From assembly GCA_028456385.1 (NCBI GenBank), contig JALNQF010000047.1, positions 208,584 to 272,583 of the forward strand: a stretch of DNA of 64,000 bases, given 5' to 3'. This DNA comes from Ophiosphaerella korrae. Taxonomy: Eukaryota > Ascomycota > Dothideomycetes > Pleosporales > Phaeosphaeriaceae. The position numbers and the translations under genes are program-made. Below are positions 20,137-30,724 of this stretch, in pieces. The notes below the pieces were generated by a model. The model worked only from the letters and a program-made list of their open reading frames with translations. It was not told where the DNA came from and did no database searches. Every line of letters starts with the position of its first letter. Within the stretch, counting starts at the first letter, position 1.

Positions 20137-23100
20137 TGAAGGTTGCAGGAGAAGATGTCAAAGCAGCATTTGAAAAGGACATTGAAAGCAATTGCACCGC
20201 TCTCACCCATGCCCTCGCGATGATGGCCACAAGGACGCTCCCAATTCGCGATGCCTGGATCGTCGACAGCGGCTGTGCCTAGCATGTGTGCAACACTGCC
20301 TCGAAGTTTGTCCAAATAGGCATGTATCATGGGCCTGCACTCAGGAGCGTCGACGCATCCACATCTCCCTCGGGAATAGGAACGATTAATATTTTGTGCA
20401 ATGAAAACGGTAGAAGAAGATGGCTTATTCTTGATAACGTCCTCTTTGTCCCATCCGCGCACGCAAACCTCATATCCATGCCCCAGCTGCTCGAGCACGG
20501 AGCTAAGGTGGAGTTCTCCAGCAAAGGCGCAAGTATACGCAATAAGTCAAGTAAAAAGAGCTCATATACCGCAAGCAAATACCATGGCGTTTATGCGCTC
20601 GACCTATGGATAAACCTCACTTTTCCAGCCTACCACGTTAGCCCACAATTGACGCCTTGGCACAACCGACTGGCTCATCTGAGTGATTCAAACTTACGGC
20701 GGCTCAAGAAGCAAGCCTATGGCATTCGGGATGTAGAGCCACGAGAACCATGCAAACCGTGTCTTCAGGGGCGAATGACTGAGAAGCCACACAGCCGCTC
20801 AGGTCGAAAGGGAGAATATGCGATGGAACTCCTCCATATGGGCGTTGCAGGCCCATTCGATGAGGGTCTCGATGGCGGTCGATACTGGCTTACCATTGTT
20901 GACGACTCGACTGGCTGGGTTGAGGTCATCCCTATACCACGGCGGCAGGGATTTGTCATTGAATCGTTACGCTTCTTTCTCGACCACAATGAGCGCCCTG
21001 AACGGAAGTGTAGACGGATACGACTTGATCGGATCCCTGAGCAAGTGGGAGAAGAAATGAAGTTTATCCTCTTTTCTCGGGCGATTCAGCCTGAGGTTAC
21101 GGGGGTAGATCAGCACCAACAAAATGGCGTAGCTGAAAGAGCCCATAAGACAATATATGATCGAATTGGACCTACACTAGCACACGCAAAACTTCCATCA
21201 AAGTTCTGGCCAGAGATAGCTCGAACTCCTGCATATCTTTCGAACCGATCGCCCTCGTCAAAGCTTCAGATGACACCGTACCAGGCATGGTACGGCGAAA
21301 AGCCTGATTTATCACGACTAAGGGTGATCAGGTCGAGGGGGGAATACTTGGTCCCACCAAAGCAGAGGAAGAAGCTGACTGAGCCACGAACAAGACCATG
21401 CATACTTTTAGGCTATGAGGGGAACGCCAACTATCGCATTCTACTAGAAGATGGGAGGATCGTTGGAACCCCAAACGCCGAATTTCAAGAAGCCCTTATA
21501 ACTTCCTCCACACAGACGAGACCAGATGTGGGAGCCGAACAAGATGGCTTACCTGCGGCAACGGCTGCTGCTACAGGGAGGAGTGTGACGGTGGGGCTAT
21601 TAAACCAACCGTCGGTAAGTATACGGCAAGCATCCGTGCCAGCTTCTGGACGTCATGCATCAGTGGCAGCACCGGAACAGGCCATATTTGAAACGAGCGC
21701 CGAGGACTCGTAAATACTACCTCGGGTGAGCACCAAGGACTCGCAAGTACTACCTTGGGCGGGCGACGGGGACTCGCAAATACTACCTCGCGCGAGTGAC
21801 GATGACTCGCAAACACTACCTCCACTGAGTGACGATGACTCGCAGCCAGTCGTTGAACAGGGAGACAGGACCTTGTCGCCTTCTAGGAGTGGCAATACCT
21901 TTGGCTCATTTTCAGATGTCTCCGAAGGAGACGATTCACTACCTAATGGCGGCCAGCAACGGGACGACGCTCGACACGATCAAGCTCTGGAAGAACGGCA
22001 ACGATATTCGGGGCCCCATCTTGGTCGCACAGTTCATGAGGTGAGGCAACAAGCCTTAGAATATCACCCTGAACTTAGAATACGGGTCCTGCAGGCTACA
22101 TCAGATACATCCGAATACAGCATGGAAGAGCTTGCACTGATGAATATACCTGAAGGCAACGTACTCCCAACGTTCTTAACAGTAGCTGCGGAAGAAACAC
22201 AACCCTTTGAACCAAAAACTCTTTATCAAGCGAAGAATGACACAAGCTGGCCTGAATGGGAGAGGTCTATGCTTGAAGAGGTCAACTCGCTCAAACAGAA
22301 CAAAACGTAGGAGCTCGTCGACCCTCCTAGGGACCGACGAGTTCTCAGCGGCAAATGGGTCTTCAAGCTGAAGAGAGGACCGCATAGAGAAGTAATCCGC
22401 CACAAGAGTCGTTAGGTCGTGAGAGGCTTCACACAAGAAGAAGGCATCGATTATGACGAGACGTTCGCCTCTGTAGTGAAGCCAATGAGCTACAAGGCCC
22501 CATTTGCAATCGCAGCCGCCTTAGGCCTAGAGATCGAACAGATGGACGTCAAGACAGCCTTCTTATATAGCGATATTGATTATGAGATCTACGTCGAGCA
22601 GCCTCACTATATGGCAGATGGTACACTAAGGGTCTGCAAACTTCGTAAGGCGCTCTACAGCTTAAAGCAAGCGCCTCGCATATAGTATCAAACTCTAACC
22701 AACTTCCTGCGCGGCGTCGGCTTCAAGCCAATTAATGCCGACTTCGGTATCTTTGTGCGGAGCAATATGTACATTGCGGTATACGTGGATGACCTATTAA
22801 TCGTCGGTCCAAGCATTGCAGAGATAAAAAGAATAAAGAGGGCCCTTCGGAATCGTTTCCAGATGACGGACCTTGGACCCTGCAGCTATTACCTCGGGAT
22901 GTCCATCCAACGAGACCGTCAGAACAGGATACTTTACCTAAGCCAAGAGGCCTACATGAACAAGGTTGTCTATCAATTCGGGCTCAGCGACTGCGCCTCC
23001 ATCAGCACACCGATTGAAACATCACCACCAACAGAAAAAAGTCCAGAATACCGCTGTCCCCTTAAACAGAGAACCGAATATCAGCGGATTGTAGGATCTC

Positions 23101-23733
23101 TAATGTACATCATGCTTGGTACTAGGGGGGACATTGCATATGCGGTGTCCATAGCGAGTCGGCACTTAGCAAACCCGGGACCGCAACATATGAAGCTTGC
23201 ACGACGCATCCTAAGGTATCTTGCAAGCACGTGTAGCCTGAGGCTTACGTACAAGGGCCATCTCCAAATGTTGAAGGGATACACAGATGCAGACTGGGGC
23301 GGCTGTCGTGACACGGCGCTCAACTTCTGGATACCTGTTCAACATTGGGAGTGGAGCTATCAGTTGGCAATCCAAGCGCCAAAGCGTTGTCGCCCTATCG
23401 ACCTGCGAAGCCGAATTCATGGGACAGACCCAGGCAACTAAAGAGGCGATCTGGCTAAGAAAGCTTCTTAATGAGCTGAACCTAAGCCAAGGAAGGGCCG
23501 CAACCATCATCTGCGGCGACAACCAAGGAGCCATTACTTTATCCTCAAATCCACAGTACCACTCACGAATGAAACATATGGACATCCAGCGCAAGTGGCA
23601 AGGAGAAGTTCAAGGAACTGGGACAGTTGAATTGAAGCACATTCCAATTGCAGAACAAATTGCCGATGGGTTCACGAAACCCCTTGCAAGAGACAGATTC
23701 GAGTGGTTTCGTCGAGGACTGGGAATTGAGTAA
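20130..23733 (+). pseudogene. Copia pol: protease, integrase, reverse transcriptase, RNase H, broken
   Basis: The protease keeps DSGC (20265-20276), followed at once by CAG-to-TAG (20280-20282). Integrase: an H..H..C..C zinc module (WHNRLAHL .. CKPC), then the core. The first catalytic Asp is replaced by Gly (GGC at 20841-20843, LLHMGVAG where Copia has an Asp), while the catalytic Glu (NGVAERAH) remains. An 11-residue tandem repeat lies between integrase and RT. The RT has DVKTAFL and an intact YVDD (YVDDLLIVG) but TAG stops at 22308, 22413 and 22683, each where Trp is expected. RNase H shows TDADWGG, CEAEFM and GDNQGAI, split by a frameshift near 23312. The frame ends at 23731-23733. Confidence 0.92.
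21705..21850 (+). repeat. 33-bp minisatellite in the pol linker
   Basis: Four full units start at 21705, 21738, 21771 and 21804, with a partial fifth at 21837. Each begins GACTCG and encodes an 11-residue repeat of the form DSQxLPxxSxD. Length is a multiple of three, so copy number can change without breaking the frame. In unit 1 the Gln codon is now TAA. Confidence 0.9.
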
Positions 23734-23871
23734 GGTGTATGGACTTAAGTATAACCAATAAGCTGTACGGGCACCCTTTCCTTCTTTTCCTTACGTAAGG
23801 TTTTTTAAGGTTTTGATGGGGCCTACACACTGTGAAGAATGGTCGATGGGACTTCCGACGGAGTCTTCATC

Positions 23872-23880
23872 GAGTGGGAG
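23872..23880 (+). other. Polypurine tract of the Copia element
   Basis: GAGTGGGAG immediately before the 3' LTR, the expected place for plus-strand priming. It is short and interrupted by one T. Confidence 0.5.
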
Positions 23881-23999
23881 TGTTGAATATCACAGTGACT
23901 GAAACAGCAATATGTTACGGGGGCTGCAGGTGTATATATAAGAGTGAAGCATCCCTCCTGTAGAACATACAACAATGAACACAATCACTTGCTTCAACA
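23881..23999 (+). repeat. 3' LTR of the Copia element
   Basis: 119 bp, differing from the 5' LTR at two positions. It is followed by the target duplication GTGAT. This copy keeps the GC-richer state at both differing sites. Confidence 0.95.
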
Positions 24000-24004
24000 G
24001 TGAT

Positions 24005-24872
24005 AACGTGCATCCGCCCGTAACGGAACAACCGCCGTAACGGAACAAACCATCGGTACTTTGATTTCGCAGTATCCGCACGCCGGCACGTGCTTTGATT
24101 TTTGCAATGTTGCCCTTGCGTAATATGTCAAGGTAACTTATGAACCCCCATAACCACGCCAATACAAAAAATACGCCTAAATAGACGCCTGCCCTCCCCT
24201 GATTCGCGAAGAGTCCTATCTTTATAGCGAAAGCGAATCTCGTCCAACACGGGCCACCACTGTACTTATACTACCGTCGCAACTCGTAAAGCACCTATAC
24301 ATGGGCCTATAAGTATAATAGTAATGCTTAGGAATTATGATCAGCCGTAAGGCTGCAAGGAACGCTCAATTCATACTAGGTCACTACCCCGGTCAGTACC
24401 TACGATCAGAACGATTACCAATTTCGGCTAGTACAAGACAGCTACATAATCATAACATCGGGCTGCCAAGCAAGCTTGTGGCTAGTATAATTGTGGCGGT
24501 GCAGGATCTTGGCAAGCAGGCCGATCTACGCCCCGCAGCCTTACGATTCAACTCAGCCTTAGCTACTGTGCACCTCCCCGTCAACCAACTCGCCTCTTGT
24601 AGATTCGCCACCTTACAAGGGTCAGTGTCGGTGCGGCTCGGTCGTCCTCCCTGCTAGCGGTGGCGACCCAATATACCTTTCCAGCCGCTGCTTTAACCCA
24701 TCAGTCCGCTTACGTACACCGGCGAGCAGAAGGGCTGTCCTACTTCGTCTTAGCACATCTTCTGGGCAGCTTCCTAATCAATCCCGCTTTCCGTATAAGC
24801 CACTTCAGTGTCTTAGACCCTTGTCACAATACTAAAATGCCGCTTAAGACAGATATATAACTATATACTATG
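24005..24872 (+). repeat. Left inverted repeat
   Basis: Shares the outer, middle and inner blocks with the right copy. Open frames in it (24337-24657, for example) have no recognisable content. The Copia element inserted at or within a few bases of its outer end. Confidence 0.7.
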
Positions 24873-24959
24873 CGCCAGCCTATATCATAGAAATGCCACT
24901 AGGAAAGGTAAAACTAGCTGCGTGTGAACTTACCTTATATAAGTCCCCTAGCTCCAATC

Positions 24960-25757
24960 TTATTGGACACGGATATACCTATACGGCTTTGACACATGCC
25001 CGGCCTTCTCCCACTTGATCGGTCTCTGAGACGCAACACAACCGTATTGGACCCCCATGCACTCAAGTGTCTTATAGCTCTTCTTTTTCTTCGCATCCAC
25101 CCAAGAATAAAAAAGAGTAACATGCCCCGCCGACCCTTCGGTCCCCTCACCTAATGTGCCAACAAAGTCGCCCGGTTGCAGATCATCCCACTTAATTTCC
25201 TTCGCAATCTTAGTCATACTAACAGTATTATCCCCTGGGGGGGTAGTATGCAGCGCCATCGACACAAAACCAGAGCAATCAGTCCGGTAGTTAACACCAT
25301 TAGGATCAGGATACGTCTTGTCCATGCTGTACGGGACGTGTTTGTTAATCCAGTACTGTCCCCGTGAAATGATTTCGCTGCGGCTGATGGGGCCGTTGGT
25401 GGATGATTTCCCGCTGCGCGGCAGGCAACATTTGAAGTCGGTCGGGCCGGGACAGAGATTGGGCGCTGTATTTCCAGTCGAGCATTGGGATGTGAAGCGG
25501 CAGTTTCCACCGGAGCCGCATGAGGTTTTAGTGCAACATTTGATATCGGCGGGTGTGCCGGGGCAGGCATTGTTGATGTATTTGCCGCCACCTTTGGTAC
25601 ACGAGGAGGTCGGGATGCAGACGCCGGGGGCGCCCCCTGAGCCGGTGCAGGGCCCGTTGACGCTGGACCGGGTTTCAAGGGCGTCGATTGGGTTGGCGAG
25701 GGCGGTGGGGAAGGTGGTTGAGAGGACGGAGAGGATTACGAAAAAAGTTCGATACAT
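24960..25757 (-). CDS. Secreted NlpC/P60-like cysteine peptidase with Cys-rich domain
   Basis: 265 aa, no intron. I chose the ATG at 25755-25757 over an in-frame start 49 codons upstream because it begins a clean signal peptide (MYRTFFVILSVLSTTFPTALA). The mature protein starts with two similar Cys-rich modules (about 37-75 and 80-111), each ending CPGxxxxxKCC. A papain-like NlpC/P60 domain follows: RGQYWINKHVPYS, catalytic Cys161 in YRTDCSGFV, His212 in AGHVTLFY, and a later polar residue near LECMG. Such enzymes cut stem peptides of bacterial peptidoglycan. In fungi they are usually seen as transfers from bacteria and proposed to act against competing bacteria; this is family knowledge, not shown here. 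It is flanked by inverted repeats and is the only intact gene right of 15.4 kb. All key residues are present and no RIP damage is seen. Confidence 0.85.
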   Translation of the reverse strand: MYRTFFVILSVLSTTFPTALANPIDALETRSSVNGPCTGSGGAPGVCIPTSSCTKGGGKYINNACPGTPADIKCCTKTSCGSGGNCRFTSQCSTGNTAPNLCPGPTDFKCCLPRSGKSSTNGPISRSEIISRGQYWINKHVPYSMDKTYPDPNGVNYRTDCSGFVSMALHTTPPGDNTVSMTKIAKEIKWDDLQPGDFVGTLGEGTEGSAGHVTLFYSWVDAKKKKSYKTLECMGVQYGCVASQRPIKWEKAGHVSKPYRYIRVQ

Positions 25758-26811
25758 GCTAACAAGATGCGTGATTGATGTTCGGGAACAATGTCTAAAC
25801 CCCGTATGAAGATATATTGGGTTGGCAAGGGAAGGCACCCTACCAGCCGGGTTAGGTTTTGCTCTTATATTCACTGGTCCCAGGCTCTTGTTCCATCCGT
25901 TCATTTTTTTTCTCGTAGCGTGATATCAGGCGATAATCATGGGCTAGGAAACTAGGCCATCGTTTTCAAAGGTGTGCTTGCGAGTGGCAATGCGGAGTGG
26001 ATCCGGTCATTCTCCTCGCCACCCTTTAATCATAATGAACTGATTGACACAGCCATAGATAACTGGGGTGACTAGAAAGATCCAGGTCTCCTGCACCTCA
26101 TCGGGTGGTTTTAACTAGTGCGGCTGGCTGCGCGCGGTCCCAGGCATCTCAGTGGTCAATATTAGGCGAGGCTTCGGTAGCGGTTCAGCTCAGAAAGGTA
26201 AGACACGTGATAGTGATGATACAGCCCTACAGCGCGGTATGCATGCCGCAATGCACTATTTCAATAGTTTGAATTACTTTGTCTGTCAATCGGCGCTGAG
26301 GGAGGAAACCAGATAGCAGGGCTGGATTCGTGGGACGGTTTGGTTCCGCAAGCCACATCAACGAATTTGGCAAAACTTCAACTTTGCTGTCTCACTATCA
26401 GACCACTGCACTCAAGCAACACACCAGCGAACGACAAAATGGAGCGATGCTATGGTGATAAAACATCAGATTAAAATCTGGCTAACCCATGTGATAGGTA
26501 TACTGTGAATTTATAGGAGGAAGTCTAACTTAGTAGTATTCGTAACGTTAAAGCCGTCGCGAGCCGCGCTGAGTCGTGTAAGGCCACCGACCTGACCGAA
26601 TCGCTATGGCCCTTAAGCGTCTGCAGGCAGGCCCTGCTACTCGCATCTCAGATCTTGACTATCTTGTTGCCCGACGCTAAGGCAAGCCGGGCCAAGTCGT
26701 AGAAGAAGGCTACCGAGCTAACCCTACTGCTATAGCCCTTAAGCGTCTATAGGTAGAGGCTCTATTTATCTTCTATAGCTAGCTTTATTATAATCTAGTC
26801 TAGCTTTGTAC
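25758..26811. other. Upstream region of the NlpC-like gene, no gene seen
   Basis: Normal GC content to about 26450, then TA-richer. It probably holds the promoter of the NlpC-like gene at its left end. No protein-coding or RNA feature is supported, apart from a diverged tandem duplication at about 26555-26800. Confidence 0.5.
26555..26800. repeat. Diverged tandem duplication, about 127-bp unit
   Basis: Two copies share GCCCTTAAGCGTCT (26629 and 26757) and flanking words (AAGCCG.., AGTCGT.., GGC/T-ACCGA). The second copy has many C-to-T and G-to-A changes relative to the first, so it looks more heavily mutated by RIP. Unit length is estimated by eye. Confidence 0.5.
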
Positions 26812-27595
26812 TAATATATATCCGTCTTATGTGGTGTTCTGGTACTTGATTAGAGAGCTGCCCTGAAGATTTGCTAAGACGAAGTGGGAAAGCCCTTCTG
26901 CTCGCCGGTGTACGTAAGCGGACTGATGGGTTAAAGCGGCGGCTGGAAAGGTACATTGGGTCGCCACCGCTAGCGGGGAGGACGGCCGAGCCGCACCGAC
27001 ACTGACCTTGTAAGGTGGCGAATCTATAAGCGGTGAGCTGGTTGACGGACCGCCAGGGAGATAGCCAAGTTTGATTACAAGGCCCGCTTGCTTAGACTTT
27101 GCACAGCCACGGGTCTGACGGCCACCGTTAAACTGCGTTACGATTATGTCATAATCCTGTGCTAGCCAAAATTAGTAATTATTCTGATCGGAGGTACTCA
27201 CTGGGGTAGCGACCCTATATGAATTAAGCGCGCATCATAGCCTTACGGCTAATTATTACTTCTTAGTGGTGTCGTAGGGTTCTCTGAACTCGAGGGAGTC
27301 GCTTAAGGGGTTGCGAGAGTGATGCAAGCTTGGTTGTGATCTTCTGGCGCAGAAGGCTGGTTTTCACTTAATAGGAGGCTCTTTGCAAATTATGTAGTCG
27401 CTCGTTGACGTTAGTGTAACTTTTTAGTGAGCAGCGTTATGGTACTAAAGAAATAGACTTAGAATCTGACTCAAGTTGAGTATAGTCGAATTTAGGTCGT
27501 GGGGAGAAGTTCTATTGCTTTAAAGTCAAAGTACCTGTGATTTGTTCCGTTACGGCGGTTGTTCCGTTATGCGTGGATATACATTAGTTATCGTT
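26812..27595 (-). repeat. Right inverted repeat
   Basis: Inverted partner of 24005-24872. Its inner block (26857-27027) is almost identical to the left one. The outer block ends with TTGTTCCGTTACGGCGG and a second GTTCCGTTA. Confidence 0.7.
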
Positions 27596-27752
27596 ACATT
27601 GGTATGTAGTGAGAAAAGATTGTGTGTGAGCGGTAAAGGTAAGGTCAATGCTAAAGAACTTCAGCAGCTATTAAAGATAATTTAAAGCCGTAAGGTGCTG
27701 AAGCTCAAGCCTGCCTAGAAGATTGTCTATAGAAGTTCTCTCCTGCAAGAAG

Positions 27753-28790
27753 TTAATCTTGAGCCTTATTATCATCAGGATGATCGACCGTATCACAATC
27801 CTCCTCCCAATACTGTGTCCACTTCTTTAGCCTTTTTGGAGGCCCTGGACTAGTAGGGTTAAGCAAATGAAAATCACGGAGCTTGTACGGGCTATTCTTG
27901 AAGTTAGAAGCATCGTACCACTTCGGATCGTCCTTATATCAAAGCCATTTCACATGATACTGTAGCTTTCCGCGACTGATGCGAGCATTGAATATCGCTT
28001 CTACCTCATATTCGTCGTCTTCATTAGCGATGTCGCGATTGCGCTTCCACTTATGCTTGCGCGAGCGAGAAGGGCGGACAGTTAATTTCAGCCGCTTTTT
28101 GCTTTCAAGATGGCGGACATGATTTTCGTCGCTATCGTCGCTGTTATAGTCTTTGGCATTATACAAGTAGCACTTTGGCATTGAAAGAGGTTTCAAGGCC
28201 GAAGGACGGTTAGAGAGCGCGTTACCGTCGCAGGGTGACAGCTTTCGTTGATTCGCTAAGCACACGTTGTGCTTAGAATGGTGCTTCAACGTCGTATTGG
28301 ATGATCGAATGTGCCGCTCAGTTGATGAGAAGCGTTTACGCTTGAGGGTCAGCTGTGCAGTCTGACTACCGTGGTCATCATTGTCATTGTCGTCGGTATC
28401 GCTGCTGCTGCTGCTGCTGCTGGTGTTTTCGATTGTAAGGAATTTGCCTTGCGTTAATTGTTCGATATTCACCTTTGTCGAGCTAATTGGTGTTTTTGAA
28501 GGAACTTTACGACTTGTAGGCCTACTTATTTGAGTGTGCACTACGTTAACCGCATCAGAACTAATCACATCATCCGTATCTTTAGGACTTGCCCGTCTAT
28601 GACTCTCCAGGGTCGTGATGCTCAAAATTTTAACCCGATCGCTTTTCTGTGCACCTGCATCATTTTCGTGTGAGTCGCCCTTGTGGGTATCTGGGCCGGA
28701 TTGGCTGTCCTCGATAACGGTTACATTATCTACGCGATGTCGGAAATAGTGTACAAGAGCTAATATAACAGTTGCGCCTGGGAGTTTACC
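27753..28790 (-). pseudogene. Chromodomain protein, interrupted by a stop
   Basis: An open frame enters at about 28790 (no clear Met; a stop lies just upstream) and runs through a Ser/Asp-rich, basic region with a poly-Ser tract from a CTG-type repeat (about 28399-28418). It ends in a chromodomain: DEYEVEAIFNARISRGKLQ, then YHVKWL, TGA (27939-27941), and the same frame goes on YKDDPKWYDASNFKNSP to TAA at 27753-27755. Chromodomains normally read KWxGY at this point, so the TGA probably replaces a Gly codon (GGA). That is a transversion, not RIP. Chromodomains bind methylated histone H3. The gene may be part of a dead transposon or a host gene. The N-terminal region (LPGATVILALVHYFRHRVD) is not recognised. 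Confidence 0.7.
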
Positions 28791-28795
28791 TTAGC

Positions 28796-30316
28796 TAATA
28801 TTTCTAGAAGGAGTTAGCTGGCTTAGGCTCTCGTCCCTTATACTTTCATGAAAGGTTCGCTTGAACTCTTCGCCTTTACATTCGTTCTAGGGCGTAAAAC
28901 TATTGTAGCTGCTAACATTGCCACCTTCTATACTTCGGCTATTGCTAATATTATTGCTGTTTTCTCCCGCTGCGTTTTGTTAATATAGAATCTCGAAATA
29001 AACTAAATTTGGTTTCGTTAGCTAGACGGACGCCTACCTAAGGGTATTAAGTTAACAACTTCGACTCTACTAAATGTAAGCACATAATCTTCTTTATTGC
29101 TTGATTTAGTGTTTAGTCTTGGCCTATATTTGCTTAACGGGGCCTTTGAGAGGTAACGTTAAGAGAGTTGCTTAGGCCCTAGAGGTCCACTACAATGTAT
29201 AATTTGTAGGGAATATTGTGTATAAGTTACAGGAAACATATTAAAGAATAATGCTATCGCCGCCGTTGTAGTTAGAAGGAGTGCTGGTGCTGCAAGAAAA
29301 GAGGAGACGCCGGCACTTAAATACGTAAAGATACTACGCTTAAGGTCTCGTTTGTATTGTATATCCTTTTAGAGAGCTCTCTCCAATGACATTTAGCGCC
29401 TATTAGGCAGCAGTCTGTACAAGGCTGTGCTCGAAACTCTGTACTCTTACTGACATAACAAGCTAGAGTCGAATTAGTTTCGCGCTGTGTACCTACATGG
29501 ATTATGCGGCTGCGAAGTGTTAGTGGCGATGTAACCTTTGCATTAAGCCCCTTTTTCTTTGAATAGAAACTTGATTAAGTCTCTAACTAACACACTTGCT
29601 AGGAATAAGGAAGTGCTTTGCCTGTTCCTAGACTCTAGGCTATGTTACACACCGCTCTGCCCCTTTTCCGTGAGAGCCTACATACTAATTAGGGGGATCC
29701 TAGCCTAGATTTGTAACTTTTCGGCCGCTCTAAAACCTAGAAACGGGCCTAAACTCGTGTTTAAACTTTAGATAGTAGGCTCTGAGTGCTGTAAGCCAAA
29801 TAATGCAAAGATATTAGCACCTAAGCTGTGCTAAGTACCTACTGTAGGTTTCACTACCCCTAATATTAACGCTGTAATAGGACACTACTATTATGTAGGT
29901 AGCTATAGAACCTAATCTCTACTTATATGTGTTACGGCGCAGTCTTAGGAAGTATATACCTTAGCTACTATCTATATAGCTAAGTAGTAGGTTAGAGCCT
30001 AGCTATAGCTTTTCTAGTGTAAAATACTAGTAAGAAAGGACCTACAGCGAGATTTAAAGAGTTTAAAGCTAATTATTCCCCTAAGACTATATACTACTAT
30101 AACCTCGCTAGGTGTCTAGCTAAAGTTGTACTAACTTAGCGCTTTAGGTTAAGACGTAATTATAACGCCTAAGGCGTATTTATTAACTAACCTGTGTAAT
30201 TAATAACGTAGTAGATTAAGGACAAGTAGACTAGGTAAAAGTTAGAGAATAGTTATAAATTATTTATAAGTAACCTAATATAAAGACTACTTATAAGATA
30301 GGCGTAAGAGCTAAAG
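28796..30316. other. RIP-eroded DNA, no gene seen
   Basis: Stops in all frames, falling GC to the right. A short stretch at about 28830-28990 keeps a more coding-like look in one plus frame, but no family is recognised. Confidence 0.5.
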
Positions 30317-30724
30317 TATAATAGGGTTACCTATTATCGACTACACGTAACCCTTTCTAATAGTACTAGTAGATTAGAAGGTAATAACAAAAGCTTATAT
30401 AGTAATTAGTAATAACTATTAACAATAGTTAATTTATGTATACAATATTAAGTATTAGTATTCTAGGTTAAAGATTAGATTGCTAATACTATCCTAATAA
30501 TACATATTATTATTAACTATATACTTAGTCTCTTCTTAGTACTTTACAACTTTATATTTACTAAGATCGCGAATTTACAAAATTATTATATATCTCTATT
30601 GTAGTTAGTTTCCTAACTAAGTTTGTTATCCTATAGGTTGTTACCTTACTTATCCTATACTTTGTTAGTAACTAAACTAAAGCTAATTAGTTCTATCTTA
30701 ATTCCTCTTATTACTATTATAACA
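30317..30724 (-). repeat. LTR of Gypsy element F (408 bp)
   Basis: In plus orientation it runs from TATAATAGGG to ATTATAACA, the same termini as the C and D LTRs after TG-to-TA erosion. The middle differs from the other family LTRs and lacks the ATAGATTA hairpin units. Confidence 0.7.

Larger units (their letters stand above)
17928..23999 (+). mobile_element. Ty1/Copia LTR retrotransposon, degenerate, 6072 bp
   Basis: Bounded by two 119-bp direct LTRs and a perfect 5-bp target duplication GTGAT (17923-17927 and 24000-24004). Order inside: tRNA primer site, leader, an extra ORF1, gag with a CCHC knuckle, protease, integrase, reverse transcriptase and RNase H. Integrase before reverse transcriptase defines Copia. 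The two LTRs differ at only two transitions, so insertion was recent relative to the Gypsy elements. Several TGG-to-TAG and CAA/CAG-to-TAA/TAG stops are RIP-like, and there are frameshifts. The first integrase Asp is lost. It cannot be autonomous now. It sits exactly at the outer edge of the inverted repeat that begins at about 24005. Confidence 0.95.
24005..27595. mobile_element. Inverted-repeat-flanked unit carrying an NlpC-like gene
   Basis: Two copies of one repeat face each other, left about 24005-24872 and right about 26812-27595 (inverted). Three shared blocks come in mirror order. The outer block is a doubled CGTAACGGAACAA motif followed by GGTACTTTGA (left 24017-24063; right about 27527-27575). 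The middle block lies around CAGCCGTAAGGCT (left 24343 on; right to about 27250). The inner block is about 170 bp and nearly identical (left 24599-24775; right 26857-27027). Between the blocks the copies differ. The structure fits a DNA transposon with long terminal inverted repeats, or two separate insertions in opposite orientation. No transposase is recognisable and no target duplication could be fixed at the outer ends. The interior holds one intact gene. Confidence 0.55.

Noticed and set aside
24337..24860. Two plus-strand ORFs (106 and 66 codons) in the left inverted repeat
   Set aside because: The right copy of the repeat does not keep the frames and no family is recognised.
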